Positions 8,185 through 17,632 of a stretch of DNA of 64,000 nucleotides are shown here, piece by piece. Positions within the stretch are counted from its first letter, which is position 1. Every line of letters begins with the position of its first letter. The stretch lies in contig CAMTZM010000002.1 of NCBI GenBank assembly GCA_947086655.1, forward strand, positions 1 through 64,000, read 5' to 3'. Under the pieces are notes generated by a model. It was not told the origin of the DNA and searched no databases. It saw nothing but the letters and a program-made list of their open reading frames with translations. The stretch comes from an uncultured Eubacteriaceae bacterium (GTDB taxonomy: Bacteria > Bacillota > Clostridia > Lachnospirales > CAG-274). Both the position numbers and the translations under genes were made by a program.

Positions 8185-9627
8185 ATGATAAGAACAAGAT
8201 TTGCGCCAAGTCCTACTGGTTATATGCATATAGGGAATTTGCGTACGGCGCTATATGAGTATTTAATTGCACGCTCAAATGGAGGCAAATTCATATTGCG
8301 TATAGAGGATACAGACCAAGAGCGTTTTGTTGAAGGAGCAGTAGATGTTATATATAAAACGCTTAAGCTTGCAGGAATAAAGCCTGACGAAGGTCCAAAT
8401 ATAGGCGGAGAATATGGACCATATATTCAAAGTGAAAGAAAAAACTGTTATATGGATTATGCAATACAGCTTGTTGAACAAGGCGATGCGTATTATTGCT
8501 TTTGCACAAAAGAGCGTTTGGAAGGGCTTAAAGTTTCTTCAAAAGATAATATAGCTAAATATGACAGACACTGTGCGAATTTGTCTAAACAGGAAGTTGA
8601 TAAACTTATTAAAAATAATACTCCATTTGTTATAAGACAGAAAATAAAAGAAGGTTCTACTACATTTAAAGATGAGGTTTACGGCTTGATTACAGTTGAT
8701 AATAATGAAATAGAGGATCAGATTTTAATTAAATCAGATGGACTTCCTACTTATAATTTCGCAAATGTAATAGACGACCATTTAATGAATATAACTCATG
8801 TTATAAGAGGCAGTGAGTATTTATCATCAACACCTAAATATAATTTGCTTTATGAAGCTTTTGGCTGGAACATTCCAACTTATATACATGTTCCGCCGGT
8901 TATGAAAAATCAAACGGAGAAACTTTCAAAAAGAAACGGAGATGCGTCATTTCAAGATTTAATTGAAAAAGGTTATCTTCCTCAAGCTATTGTAAATTAC
9001 GTTGCGCTGCTTGGCTGGGCTCCTTCTACAAATCAGGAGATATTTACAATGGATGAACTTATAAAATCATTTGATACAAGCGGTTTAAGTAAGTCTCCGG
9101 CAATATTTGACATGACAAAGCTTACATGGATGAATGGAGAATATATTAAAAATCTTGATTTTGAGGAGTTTTACAATATTGCTATTTTAAAACTTGAGGA
9201 CTCAATTAAAAGAAAAGATATAGATTTAAGGCTTATTGCGCAATATATTAAGACTCGAATAGGAACATTTAATGATATAGCTGAAATGGTTAGTTTTATT
9301 GATTGTGTTTCTGATTATGATGTAAGTCTTTATAAACATAAAAAAATGAAAACTGATGAAGAGTTATCTTTGAAAGTGTTAAGTGAGATGATTCCTGTTA
9401 TGGAATCAATTGATAATTGGGATAATGATACAATATATGAAACATTAACTGATTTTGCTGCAAAAAATTCTATGAAAAATGGACAAGTATTATGGCCTAT
9501 AAGAACCGCTCTTTCAGGAAAACCAACATCACCATGCGGTGCAAGCGAATTGGCAGTTCTTCTTGGAAAGGAAGATACTATAAAAAGAATAAAAGATGCT
9601 GTTTTAAAACTTTCTTCAATTAATTAA
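8185..9627 (+). CDS. gltX: Glutamyl-tRNA synthetase
   Basis: 480 residues from the ATG at 8185, which follows AAAGGAG (8167-8173) at 11 nt. An in-frame TTG at 8164 lies before the ribosome binding site and is rejected. It charges tRNA-Glu, and in many Firmicutes also tRNA-Gln as the precursor for GatCAB amidation. The class I catalytic motifs are present: H15-I-G-N18 in APSPTGYMHIGNLRTALY and the KMSKS-like K246-L-S-K-R. An FCTKE cysteine region near residue 105 may be the zinc-like insertion. Length is normal. It is monocistronic, ending in a strong terminator. Confidence 0.97.
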   Translation: MIRTRFAPSPTGYMHIGNLRTALYEYLIARSNGGKFILRIEDTDQERFVEGAVDVIYKTLKLAGIKPDEGPNIGGEYGPYIQSERKNCYMDYAIQLVEQGDAYYCFCTKERLEGLKVSSKDNIAKYDRHCANLSKQEVDKLIKNNTPFVIRQKIKEGSTTFKDEVYGLITVDNNEIEDQILIKSDGLPTYNFANVIDDHLMNITHVIRGSEYLSSTPKYNLLYEAFGWNIPTYIHVPPVMKNQTEKLSKRNGDASFQDLIEKGYLPQAIVNYVALLGWAPSTNQEIFTMDELIKSFDTSGLSKSPAIFDMTKLTWMNGEYIKNLDFEEFYNIAILKLEDSIKRKDIDLRLIAQYIKTRIGTFNDIAEMVSFIDCVSDYDVSLYKHKKMKTDEELSLKVLSEMIPVMESIDNWDNDTIYETLTDFAAKNSMKNGQVLWPIRTALSGKPTSPCGASELAVLLGKEDTIKRIKDAVLKLSSIN

Positions 9628-9651
9628 TTTTAATTGTTTTCTGCATTAATT

Positions 9652-9706
9652 AAAAATTGTAATGGCATATAGAAAATATATTTTCTATATGCCATTACAA
9701 TTTTTT
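9652..9706. terminator. Bidirectional terminator between gltX and folBK
   Basis: A long near-perfect palindrome: AAAAATTGTAATGGCATATA and its complement, 23 or more base pairs, flanked by A-tract and T-tract. It serves gltX on + and the folate operon on -; the folBK stop codon overlaps its right edge. Confidence 0.9.
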
Positions 9707-10538
9707 AATTATTTAACATATAAAGCATTTTATTTACAGTTATATTTAGAATAGGATGTATTTTATTAGGTGCTATTTCGTTAAGAGGTTTTAATACAAA
9801 CTCTCTGTTTTGCATATCAATATGAGGTATTGAAAGTTTTTCGGTATTTATGGTTAAATCATCATAAAATAAAATATCAATATCAAGAGTTCGTGGACCC
9901 CATCTTACTGTTCTTTTTCTGCCGAAATCGTCTTCTATTTTGTTTAAAAAACTAAGAAGTTCAAATGGATGCATTAAAGTATATATTTCAATACAGCAAT
10001 TTAAAAAATTATCTTGTTCAACTCCTCCATAGGGTTTTGTTTCAATTATTTGAGAAACAGAAGATACTAAGTTTAGTTTTTCTTTTCTCAATAAGTCGAT
10101 AGCGTTATTTATATATGAAATTTTATCACCAATATTTGAGCCTAAAGATAAATAAGCTTTATGCCATTTTCTTGTTATTTTTACTGAAACAGAATCAATG
10201 TGCAGCATTACAGGAGCCCATGGTTTTTTTATTTCCAATTCAAGTTTTTTTATTTTAAGACCATATTTAATAAGTAAATTTTGGGAAAGCATTTCAGCGG
10301 CTGTTTCTATAAGCGAGTATGTATTTTTTTCCATAAAGTCTTTACATTCCTTTGCGATTATGCCATAATTTAGAGTATCATCAATTGAATCTTTTAAGCC
10401 GGCTGTTCTTGTATCCGTATATATATTGATACAAACATAGAATTTTTGTCCAAGCTCTCTTTCCTGGCTGTAAACTCCGTGTCTTGCAAAAACTTCTATA
10501 TTTTCTATATTTATTACATCAAATGTAAAATCATTCAT
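9705..10538 (-). CDS. folBK: Dihydroneopterin aldolase / HPPK fusion
   Basis: 277 residues, two fused folate enzymes. Residues 1-122 are FolB (dihydroneopterin aldolase, releasing 6-hydroxymethyl-dihydropterin): GVYSQERELGQKF at 21-33 and the active-site lysine region EIKKPWAP at 102-109. Residues 128-277 are FolK (ATP-dependent pyrophosphokinase): AYLSLGSNIGDK at 128-139, then GPRTLDIDILFYDD and IPHIDMQNREFVLKPL. Fusion of consecutive steps is common in Clostridia. It is the last gene of the operon folC-folE-HD-folP-folBK, 31 nt after folP. Confidence 0.95.
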   Translation of the reverse strand: MNDFTFDVINIENIEVFARHGVYSQERELGQKFYVCINIYTDTRTAGLKDSIDDTLNYGIIAKECKDFMEKNTYSLIETAAEMLSQNLLIKYGLKIKKLELEIKKPWAPVMLHIDSVSVKITRKWHKAYLSLGSNIGDKISYINNAIDLLRKEKLNLVSSVSQIIETKPYGGVEQDNFLNCCIEIYTLMHPFELLSFLNKIEDDFGRKRTVRWGPRTLDIDILFYDDLTINTEKLSIPHIDMQNREFVLKPLNEIAPNKIHPILNITVNKMLYMLNN

Positions 10539-10569
10539 TAATTAATTTACCTCCATAAAACATATTTTA

Positions 10570-11379
10570 TTAAATTCGCTGAAGAATTTTTTCAATCATT
10601 TTAACGGCTTGTTTATTTTCATTAACATCATGTACACGTATAAAGCTGCATCCGTTTATACACGCCCATACGCTTGTAGATATAGTACCTTCTAATCTTT
10701 TATTTTCAGGAAGATTGAGAGCAGTTCCAATCATTGATTTTCTTGATGCGGCGTATAAAACAGGATATCCCAATTTTACAAGTAAATTAATATTTTTGGT
10801 TATTTCTATATTATTTTCATAACTTTTTCCAAAACCTATACCCGGGTCTATAATAATTTTATTTTGAGAGATACCAATATTTTTAGCTATATTAATACTT
10901 TCATTTAGTTCTTTTATAACATCGTTTAAAAAATTATTATATACACCACTTGATGAATTATGCGTAATTATACATACTACTCCGCTTTTTTTTACAATTT
11001 CAGCCATATCTTTATCTGCTTTAAGTCCCCATATATCATTTACTATATCTGCTCCGGTTTCAATTGCCTCTTTTGCTACTGTGCTTTTATATGTATCGAT
11101 TGATATAGGTATATCAAATCTTTTTTTAATTTCTTTTATTACAGGAATGACTCTTTTTTTCTCCTCCTCCGATGTTATAACTTTATGCCCTGGTCTTGTT
11201 GATTCTCCGCCTACATCTATAATATCTGCTCCTTGTGAAATCATTTCTTCACAATGCAATAAAGCTTTGTCTATTTTATTGTATTTTCCTCCGTCAGAAA
11301 ATGAATCAGGTGTAATATTTAATATTCCCATTATATAAGTTTTATTTTTAACATCAAAATTTTTATTGCCTATAATCAT
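10570..11379 (-). CDS. folP: Dihydropteroate synthase
   Basis: 269 residues, TIM-barrel enzyme that condenses 6-hydroxymethyl-dihydropterin pyrophosphate with p-aminobenzoate; the sulfonamide target. Both family signatures are clear: MGILNITPDSFSDGGKY near residue 17 and GADIIDVGGESTRPG near residue 51. SIDTYKSTVAKEAIETGADIVND and IIDPGIGFGKSYENN also match. Usual length. It lies 26 nt after the HD-domain gene. No pabA/pabB/pabC is seen in the window, so the pABA source is elsewhere or external. Confidence 0.96.
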   Translation of the reverse strand: MIIGNKNFDVKNKTYIMGILNITPDSFSDGGKYNKIDKALLHCEEMISQGADIIDVGGESTRPGHKVITSEEEKKRVIPVIKEIKKRFDIPISIDTYKSTVAKEAIETGADIVNDIWGLKADKDMAEIVKKSGVVCIITHNSSSGVYNNFLNDVIKELNESINIAKNIGISQNKIIIDPGIGFGKSYENNIEITKNINLLVKLGYPVLYAASRKSMIGTALNLPENKRLEGTISTSVWACINGCSFIRVHDVNENKQAVKMIEKILQRI

Positions 11380-11405
11380 ATTTTTCCTCCGTTTTCATAT
11401 AAGCT

Positions 11406-11888
11406 TTAGTATATTATTTTTTTATTTTTCTTTTCTTCACTCCAGTTACATGTATCTGAAGAAATACACTCGAAACAAAGCCTTGAAAGTTTATCAGCTT
11501 TATATAATAAACTTGCTATATCATCTTTTTTACGAGATAAGTATTTTCTATGACATAAAATAGCATCTGTTATAATTATAATTTCATTATTGTCAAAATC
11601 GCATTCTTTTAAAATATTAGCCGCTATTTCAGCGCCGGCTATATTATGAGGTATATTTGACTCGTATTGAGTTACCCTTCCTAAATCATGAAGTAAGGAT
11701 GCGGCGTAAATTATATCTTTATTTATAGTAAGTTTTTCTTCTAAACTTATTATATATGCTATTCTGGCAACATCGAAACAATGTGTAAGTCCATGTCCGC
11801 AATATTTTCTGTCTTTTTCAAAAAAATTAAGTTTTTCAATTAAATTACGAAATCTTGAATTTGATATAATTTTATGTACTCTTTCCAT
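11406..11888 (-). CDS. HD-domain hydrolase in the folate operon
   Basis: 160 residues. The HD metal-binding pattern is complete: H36 (GHGLTHCFDV), H67-D68 (LLHDLG), H81 (IPHNIAGAE), then TDAILCHRK with D108 and H113. These proteins are metal-dependent phosphohydrolases. It sits inside the folate operon, 14 nt after folE and 26 nt before folP. In the pathway, dihydroneopterin triphosphate made by FolE must lose its phosphates before FolB acts, and no Nudix FolQ is in this operon. A role in that step is an attractive inference; a housekeeping nucleotidase is the alternative. Confidence 0.85.
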   Translation of the reverse strand: MERVHKIISNSRFRNLIEKLNFFEKDRKYCGHGLTHCFDVARIAYIISLEEKLTINKDIIYAASLLHDLGRVTQYESNIPHNIAGAEIAANILKECDFDNNEIIIITDAILCHRKYLSRKKDDIASLLYKADKLSRLCFECISSDTCNWSEEKKNKKIIY

Positions 11889-11902
11889 TTATTATAAACC
11901 TC

Positions 11903-12454
11903 TTATTTTATATAATTTAAAAACATGTTTTTTAGTTCGTTATTATTTTTAAATTCTCCTCTGCATACATATGTAAATGTTTTACTTCCGGGTTTTTTAA
12001 CTCCTCTCATAGTCATACACATATGTTCAGCTTCAATAGCTACAATTACGCCCTTAGGTTTTAAAATCTCCATTATAGAATCAGCTATTTGATTTGTAAG
12101 CTGTTCTTGTATCTGAGGTCTTTTAGCAAATACATCTACGCTTCTTGCTAATTTACTTAAACCTACTACTTTTCCATCCGGTATGTAAGCAACATGGGCC
12201 TTTCCGTAAAAAGGCATTAGATGATGTTCACATATTGAGTATAAAGATATATCTTTTTCTATTATTATTTCATTATTTTTTGAAGTAAAAGTCTTTTTTA
12301 AATGTTCTTTGGCATCTTCATAAAGTCCCGAAAAGCATTCCTCATACATTTTCGCAACTCTTTTAGGTGTGTCGATAAGTCCTTCTCTTTTAATGTCTTC
12401 TCCTATACCATCAAGTATAAGTCTAACGCCTTGTTCTATTTTTTCTTTATCCAT
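11903..12454 (-). CDS. folE: GTP cyclohydrolase I
   Basis: 183 residues, the zinc-dependent type IA enzyme converting GTP to 7,8-dihydroneopterin triphosphate, the first committed step of folate synthesis. Zinc ligands are visible in [20 protein letters not shown] (one Cys and the adjacent His pair) and in [16 protein letters not shown] (second Cys). The [12 protein letters not shown] helix also fits. The ATG is 1 nt after the folC stop codon, so it is tightly coupled to folC. Confidence 0.97.
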   Translation of the reverse strand: MDKEKIEQGVRLILDGIGEDIKREGLIDTPKRVAKMYEECFSGLYEDAKEHLKKTFTSKNNEIIIEKDISLYSICEHHLMPFYGKAHVAYIPDGKVVGLSKLARSVDVFAKRPQIQEQLTNQIADSIMEILKPKGVIVAIEAEHMCMTMRGVKKPGSKTFTYVCRGEFKNNNELKNMFLNYIK

Positions 12455-12455
12455 A

Positions 12456-13751
12456 TTATTTATCTGTCCTTCCTATATTATTAACACATTTTATTAATTC
12501 ACCTAAATAAGACAATGAGCCAAAAGCTAAAATTGCATTGTTATCTTTAGTTAATTTTATAGCTTTAGAAACAGCATTTTTAATATTTTCGGCTTTAAAT
12601 GTATTTTCATTATATTTCTTATAAACTCTTAAAAGAGTATCTGCATCGGCTGTTCTTTTGTTACTGCATTCAACTATAATTATTTTTTCAGCTTTGCAAG
12701 CGGTTATTTTTGCTACTTTTTCATATTCTTTATCAGCTAACATTCCTATTATAAAGATTAACTTTTTGTTTTTTAAATACAATTCGGTTGATTTCATAAG
12801 TTTTTCAGCGGCATCAACATTATGTGCTCCGTCAACAATAAATATAGGTTTATTTTTTAAAATTTGAAATCTTCCAGCCCATGCAGCTTTTAAAAGTCCT
12901 CTTCTTATATTGTCTTCATTAACTTTAAAGTTATATTTATTTATTAAATCGCATGCTTTGACTGCTAATGCGGCATTTTCAATTTGATATAAGCCAAGCA
13001 TTGAAATACATAAATTTTTATAATATCCATAGTCAAAATATTGTTTATTTTTATATAATTTATAATTAATTATATCTTTTTTATTTAAAAATAATATTTC
13101 GGAATTTTTTTCATTTGCCTCTTTAATTAACGCTGTTTCAGCATCAGTTTTTTGTTGAGCAGATATACATAAAACGCCTTTTTTTATTATTCCGGCTTTT
13201 TCTTTTGCTATATCATATAAATTATTGCCTAAAATATTAATATGGTCAATGCTTATACTTGTGATTATGGATAAAATTATATTTTCTGTTATATTAGTAG
13301 CGTCGTTTCTGCCTCCTAAACCAACTTCAATAACTGAAATATCACATTTTTTATTTTTAAAATATAAAAATGCTACGCATGTTTCAATTTCAAATCTGGT
13401 AGGATATACAGAAGTTTTATTATATAATTTTTCAGCAGCATTTTTAACTATACTAACATATTCTGCAAAATCGGTTTCATTTATAAATTTACCATTTAAC
13501 TGCCAGCATTCTTTTGTATCTATAACTGCTGGTGAAACATATCTGCCAACTTTGTATCCAGAATCAATTAGTATTTCTGAAATAAATGTACCAACAGAAC
13601 CTTTCCCGTTTGTACCAGCTATATGTATTGCTGGAACGCTGTTTTGTGGATTTCCCAAAAAGTAAAGAAGCATTTTCATATTTTCAAGCCCAAGAACTAT
13701 GCCTCGTACATCTAAATTTTTTAAATAATCAATAGCTATTTTATAATCCAT
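12456..13751 (-). CDS. folC: Folylpolyglutamate synthase / dihydrofolate synthase
   Basis: 431 residues, Mur-ligase-like ATP-dependent enzyme that adds glutamate to dihydropteroate and folates. The P-loop [13 protein letters not shown] near residue 45, YVSPAV, the [13 protein letters not shown] motif near 142, SIDHINILG and the C-terminal domain motif [13 protein letters not shown] are present. First gene of the folate operon, preceded by AAAGGACGG and a good sigma-A promoter at 13771-13799. Length is usual for FolC. Confidence 0.95.
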   Translation of the reverse strand: MDYKIAIDYLKNLDVRGIVLGLENMKMLLYFLGNPQNSVPAIHIAGTNGKGSVGTFISEILIDSGYKVGRYVSPAVIDTKECWQLNGKFINETDFAEYVSIVKNAAEKLYNKTSVYPTRFEIETCVAFLYFKNKKCDISVIEVGLGGRNDATNITENIILSIITSISIDHINILGNNLYDIAKEKAGIIKKGVLCISAQQKTDAETALIKEANEKNSEILFLNKKDIINYKLYKNKQYFDYGYYKNLCISMLGLYQIENAALAVKACDLINKYNFKVNEDNIRRGLLKAAWAGRFQILKNKPIFIVDGAHNVDAAEKLMKSTELYLKNKKLIFIIGMLADKEYEKVAKITACKAEKIIIVECSNKRTADADTLLRVYKKYNENTFKAENIKNAVSKAIKLTKDNNAILAFGSLSYLGELIKCVNNIGRTDK

Positions 13752-13770
13752 AAATCAATCCGTCCTTTAA

Positions 13771-13799
13771 ATTATAGTACAAAACTAATAATACATCAA
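13771..13799 (-). promoter_or_regulatory. Sigma-A-like promoter of the folate operon
   Basis: On the - strand TTGATG (13794-13799) and TATAAT (13771-13776) are separated by exactly 17 nt, about 20 nt upstream of the folC start. A consensus -10 and a 4/6 -35 at ideal spacing. Confidence 0.7.
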
Positions 13800-13934
13800 A
13801 ATATAATATTTGAAAAGACTATTAAAGATTGATTTATACAAATAAATATGCTAAAATTTTAAAAATAAGTAAAATTTATATGTATTTATAAAATAAATGT
13901 GGTTGTAAAATATAATTTATTAGGGGGATAAAAA

Positions 13935-15083
13935 ATGAAAAAAAAGTTTTTAAAAATAACTGCGTCAATAGCGTCTGTTATAATTATTTTATCAGGCTGT
14001 AACAGTTCAAATGAAAATATACCGGCATATAGTGATTTATCTGATAATATATCTAAAACAAATTATTCTGAAATGAAAATAGAAACGCAAAATCAAATGG
14101 AAGGAAATTTAACGGTAAAAGCAGAAAATGCAGTCAATGCAAATGTAAGCGGAAAAGTTTTAGAAACTCCTTTTTCACTTCATGGAGCTTTAAGAGTTGA
14201 TGGAACAAATTTAATAGATAAAAACGGAGAGAAATTCCAGCTTTATGGCATGTCAACTCATGGAATTGCATGGTTTCCGCAATATATAAATATTGAGACT
14301 TTTAGAACTTTAAGAGATGATTGGAATACGAATTGTATACGTATTGCTATGTATACCGATGAATACGGAGGATATTGCAGCGGAGGAGATAAAGAGGCAT
14401 TAAAAAACATGATTAAAAATGGCGTTCAATATGCCGGTGAATTAGGAATGTATGTAATTATTGACTGGCATGTGCTTAATGACCGTGACCCAAATATACA
14501 TAAAGAAGATGCAAAGGTATTTTTTAATGAAATATCTTCTATTTATAAAGATTATGATAATATTATATATGAAATATGTAACGAGCCAAACTCGTCAGCA
14601 ACATGGGAAGGTATAAAAAATTACGCAAATGAGATAATTCCAATAATAAGAGCAAACGACAGTAATGCCGTTATAATTGTAGGTACGCCTACATGGAGTC
14701 AAGATATTAATTTAGCTTCTGATTCTCCTTTACAGTATGATAATTTAATGTATTCTCTTCATTTTTATGCAGCAACACATACACAATGGCTTAGAGATAG
14801 ACTAACAACATGTATTAATAAGGGACTGCCTGTTTTTATAACTGAATTTGGAATGTGTGATGCCTCAGGAAACGGAGCGAATAATTTTGAGGAAACAGCT
14901 AAATGGCTGGAATTAATACAAGAATATAATTTAAGTTATTGTTGTTGGAATTTAGCAAATAAAAATGAAACAAGCAGCGTAATTTCTGCTAATAACGGTA
15001 AAATTTCAGGCTGGGAAGAAAATGATTTAAGTGAAAGTGGAAAATGGATTAGAAAATATTTTAAAGATAATAAAAAATATTAA
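13935..15083 (+). CDS. Surface lipoprotein GH5 glycoside hydrolase (endoglucanase-like)
   Basis: 382 residues. A lipoprotein signal peptide ends in ILSGC with the lipidated Cys at residue 22, followed by a polar linker of about 60 residues. From residue 80 it is a family 5 TIM-barrel hydrolase: FQLYGMSTHGIAWFPQYIN, NCIRIAMYTDEYGG, IIDWHVLND, the acid/base glutamate in ICNEPNS (E217) and the nucleophile in FITEFGMCD (E304). It probably cleaves beta-1,4-glucan or mannan at the outer face of the membrane. No carbohydrate-binding module or dockerin is present. It has its own AGGGGGAT ribosome binding site and stands alone. Confidence 0.9.
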   Translation: MKKKFLKITASIASVIIILSGCNSSNENIPAYSDLSDNISKTNYSEMKIETQNQMEGNLTVKAENAVNANVSGKVLETPFSLHGALRVDGTNLIDKNGEKFQLYGMSTHGIAWFPQYINIETFRTLRDDWNTNCIRIAMYTDEYGGYCSGGDKEALKNMIKNGVQYAGELGMYVIIDWHVLNDRDPNIHKEDAKVFFNEISSIYKDYDNIIYEICNEPNSSATWEGIKNYANEIIPIIRANDSNAVIIVGTPTWSQDINLASDSPLQYDNLMYSLHFYAATHTQWLRDRLTTCINKGLPVFITEFGMCDASGNGANNFEETAKWLELIQEYNLSYCCWNLANKNETSSVISANNGKISGWEENDLSESGKWIRKYFKDNKKY

Positions 15084-15122
15084 AAAAATACTTTAAAATT
15101 AAAACATTTTTTTATATTAAAT

Positions 15123-15211
15123 AAATAAACCCGTAACATAGTGTATTTGAAGATTATATATTTCAGTTTTATATAATTTCAAATACTTAGTAAAATGTTA
15201 TGGGTTTATTT
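15123..15211. terminator. Long bidirectional hairpin after the GH5 gene
   Basis: Outer arms AAATAAACCCGTAACAT (15123-15139) and ATGTTATGGGTTTATTT (15195-15211) are exact complements. Inner arms (TATTTGAA/TTCAAATA, TATATAA pairs) extend the pairing over almost the whole 89 nt. It sits between convergent genes and probably terminates both. Confidence 0.8.
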
Positions 15212-15226
15212 GTTGATTTTGTAAGT

Positions 15227-15370
15227 TTAATTTATATTTTTTGTTTTTTTAAGCATATAAGGACATGTATTATTGTTAAAATTTATATTTAATTGTTTTT
15301 TTGTAGGTTTTGTTAATGTACACTTTCCGTCAGATTGGTATACACAGTCATTAATACAGTTTATATTCAT
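15227..15370 (-). CDS. 47-residue four-cysteine small protein
   Basis: Short gene on the - strand with AGGAGT 8-13 nt before the ATG at 15370. It encodes 47 residues, begins MNINCINDCVYQSDGKCTL and contains NNNTCPYM. The four cysteines (C5, C9, C17, C36) in a C-x3-C-x7-C-x18-C arrangement suggest a small metal- or cluster-binding fold. Similar tiny C-x3-C...C...CPY proteins are widespread in Clostridia and often misannotated as hydroxymyristoyl-ACP dehydratase. No function is established to my knowledge. Confidence 0.7.
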   Translation of the reverse strand: MNINCINDCVYQSDGKCTLTKPTKKQLNINFNNNTCPYMLKKTKNIN

Positions 15371-15859
15371 AATTTATACTTTACTCCTAATCTTTTTTAT
15401 TTATCTAACATTTATATTTCATGTTTATAAAAAACTAACATTTATATTGTTTTTTTGATATAATATATATTATTTTAGGGAATAGATGATTTATATAGAA
15501 TTTAAAAAATAATTTTATACTTATAACTCTAAATTATATTTTAAAGATATTAAATAAAATTATTTTTATTTTTATACTAATCAAGTATTTCCTTTTGAGT
15601 GTGTTTAAAAATTAATTCGGTAAACAATTTTATGCTTTAACAAGTTTATTTAACCAATGGAGGAAGTCCACCGCTATTTTAAGTGAGTACTTACTCTTAT
15701 ATTCAATGGGATTTTAAACTCTCACTGAATATAAAGGCGAATGTTTTAGCAAGGCGGCTGCTCGAATTTTTTTGTAACAAAATTTTCGTAGTTTTGATTT
15801 TGTATACATCGAAATTTTTTTAAATGCCATATAGTTTATTACATAATGGAGGAAAAAAT
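15371..15859. other. Intergenic region with a long dispersed repeat
   Basis: AT-rich stretch between the small cysteine protein (-) and the amidase (+). The right half is repeat copy B (15648-15802). The rest has no gene. It must hold the promoters for both flanking genes, but none could be chosen with confidence. Confidence 0.5.
15648..15802 (+). repeat. Dispersed intergenic repeat, long copy (B)
   Basis: Begins TTTAACCAATGGAGGAAGTC, then CCGCTATTTTAAGTGAGTAC, an internal dyad (TATATTCA-TGGGA...TCTCACTGAATATA) and a second dyad near the end (TCGAATTTT...AAAATTTTCGTAG). The same blocks in the same order occur inverted at 33105-33246 and, diverged, at 48383-48523. Intergenic and non-coding. 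Confidence 0.7.
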
Positions 15860-17605
15860 ATGAAGGTAAGGTTGTTTTTAATTTTTTCTATTTTTTTAAA
15901 TATATTTTTGTTTTCAGTTTCAGTTTTTGGAGCAGAGTATTTAAGTATGGAACTTGTATATGACGGAATTGTACATAAATATGGAGCGGAAAAAGTGACG
16001 CTTGTTGTTGAAGATGAGGAACTAAATAATCTTCCTATGCCTCCTGTTATTTTTCAGAATCTTACTCTTGTTCCAGCAAGAGAAGTTTTTGAAAAGCTTG
16101 GGGCAGAGGTTTTATGGGATAGCTTAAATTATGAAGTTACTGTAAATTATAACAAAAACAAACTTGTTTTGAAGATAAATGACAAAAATGCTCTTTTAAA
16201 TGATAATAATATTAGTATGGATTTAGCGGCAAAAATTATTAATAATAAAACAATGATTCCTTTGCGTTTTGTTTCTGAAAATCTTGGATTTGATGTAAAT
16301 TGGGACTCGGCAAGCAGAACGGCATCTGTAAATAGTGTTAAAAATTTAATAGAAATTAATTCCATAGATATTTCAAATAGTGAAAAGGGAGTTTATACTA
16401 TTAACGCATCTGATAAAATATCGGATTATAAGACAGATTTTTTGACTGGAAATAGACTTGTTATTGATTTTTATAACACTCTTATAGATAATAATGTATA
16501 TGAGAATAAAGGGGTAGCAGAGACAATTAATATTTCTGATTCGGCGGTTGAAAAAATAAGAACAGCTCAAAATCAAACAAGCCCTCAATATATTACGAGA
16601 GTAGTTTTTGATTTTAATTATGGATATGACCCTGATTATAATGTTTCTCTTTCAAATGATGAAAAATCGTTGATAGTAAATATAAATAAAGAATCAGTAG
16701 AGGACGTATTTTCGGAAGTAAATGAAAACATATATTATAGTCGTAAAGAAAAGTCTTTTGTTATAAATAAAAGAGGAAGTTATATTGATATAAATAAATT
16801 TACACATAGTGACGACTATAATTCAAAAAAATATACAATAAGCATGAATCAAAGTTGGAATAATATTATTAAAGATGAAACTATTTATGTAAATGATAAA
16901 TATATTAATTCAATATCAATTAAAAGCAGCAATGGAAATACAGAGATAACTTTTGACGAGAAACAAATACTTACTTATAATGTTTCCGAAGATAATGAAA
17001 ACATTTACATAAGGCTGCAGCATCCTAAATTAAAATATAAAAATATTGTTGTGCTTGATGCCGGACATGGCGGAAGTGACCCCGGAGCATCAGGATATGG
17101 GCTTGTTGAGAAAGATTTAACAGTTGACATTGTAAATCGAATAATGCTTCTTTTAGAGGATGATAATGATATAAAAGGGTATGCAACAAGAACAACCGAT
17201 GTTTATCCTTCGTTTACTGATAGAAATGATTTAGGAAATGCGGTAGGAGATGTATTTATTTCAATACATATAAATTCAGCAGGAAGCAATACTAATCCTA
17301 ATGGAACAGAAGTTTATTATCTTAATCCTAATACTTCGGATTCTGGAATGACAAGTAAAATACTTGCAGAGACTTTACAAAAAAATCTTTTAAAGGAATT
17401 AGGCTCAAATGACAGAAAAACAAAAACCGAAAATTTTATAGTATTAAGACAAAGTAATATTCCGGCTTCTTTATGCGAGATAGGTTTTGTAACAAATCCA
17501 GAAGAGGCAGCAAAACTTGGCAGCAGTGAATATAGACAAAAAGTAGCTCAGGCTGTTTATAATTCTTTAAAGGAGTTGTTTAAATTGTATCCAACAGGAA
17601 GATAA
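15860..17605 (+). CDS. N-acetylmuramoyl-L-alanine amidase with Cu-amine-oxidase-like and AMIN domains
   Basis: 581 residues from the ATG at 15860, which follows TGGAGG; an upstream in-frame ATG at 15824 lacks a ribosome binding site. Signal peptide of about 24 residues (cleavage near FGA-EYL). Residues 40-160 are a copper-amine-oxidase-N-like stalk domain (VPAREVFEKLGAEVLWD, MIPLRFVSENLGFDVNWD), followed by AMIN-like beta segments. The C-terminal Amidase_3 domain has zinc ligands H403 (LDAGHGGSDPG), E417 (GLVEKDL) and H470 (SIHIN) and catalytic E540 (CEIGFVTN). It cleaves the stem peptide from muramic acid. First of a three-gene envelope operon. Confidence 0.92.
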   Translation: MKVRLFLIFSIFLNIFLFSVSVFGAEYLSMELVYDGIVHKYGAEKVTLVVEDEELNNLPMPPVIFQNLTLVPAREVFEKLGAEVLWDSLNYEVTVNYNKNKLVLKINDKNALLNDNNISMDLAAKIINNKTMIPLRFVSENLGFDVNWDSASRTASVNSVKNLIEINSIDISNSEKGVYTINASDKISDYKTDFLTGNRLVIDFYNTLIDNNVYENKGVAETINISDSAVEKIRTAQNQTSPQYITRVVFDFNYGYDPDYNVSLSNDEKSLIVNINKESVEDVFSEVNENIYYSRKEKSFVINKRGSYIDINKFTHSDDYNSKKYTISMNQSWNNIIKDETIYVNDKYINSISIKSSNGNTEITFDEKQILTYNVSEDNENIYIRLQHPKLKYKNIVVLDAGHGGSDPGASGYGLVEKDLTVDIVNRIMLLLEDDNDIKGYATRTTDVYPSFTDRNDLGNAVGDVFISIHINSAGSNTNPNGTEVYYLNPNTSDSGMTSKILAETLQKNLLKELGSNDRKTKTENFIVLRQSNIPASLCEIGFVTNPEEAAKLGSSEYRQKVAQAVYNSLKELFKLYPTGR

Positions 17606-17632
17606 TAAGCATAATTAGGGGGGAGATAGTTT

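Noticed and set aside
15273-15458. 61-codon + strand open frame
   Set aside because: It is the antisense shadow of the four-cysteine gene at 15227-15370, which has a ribosome binding site and a recognisable pattern.
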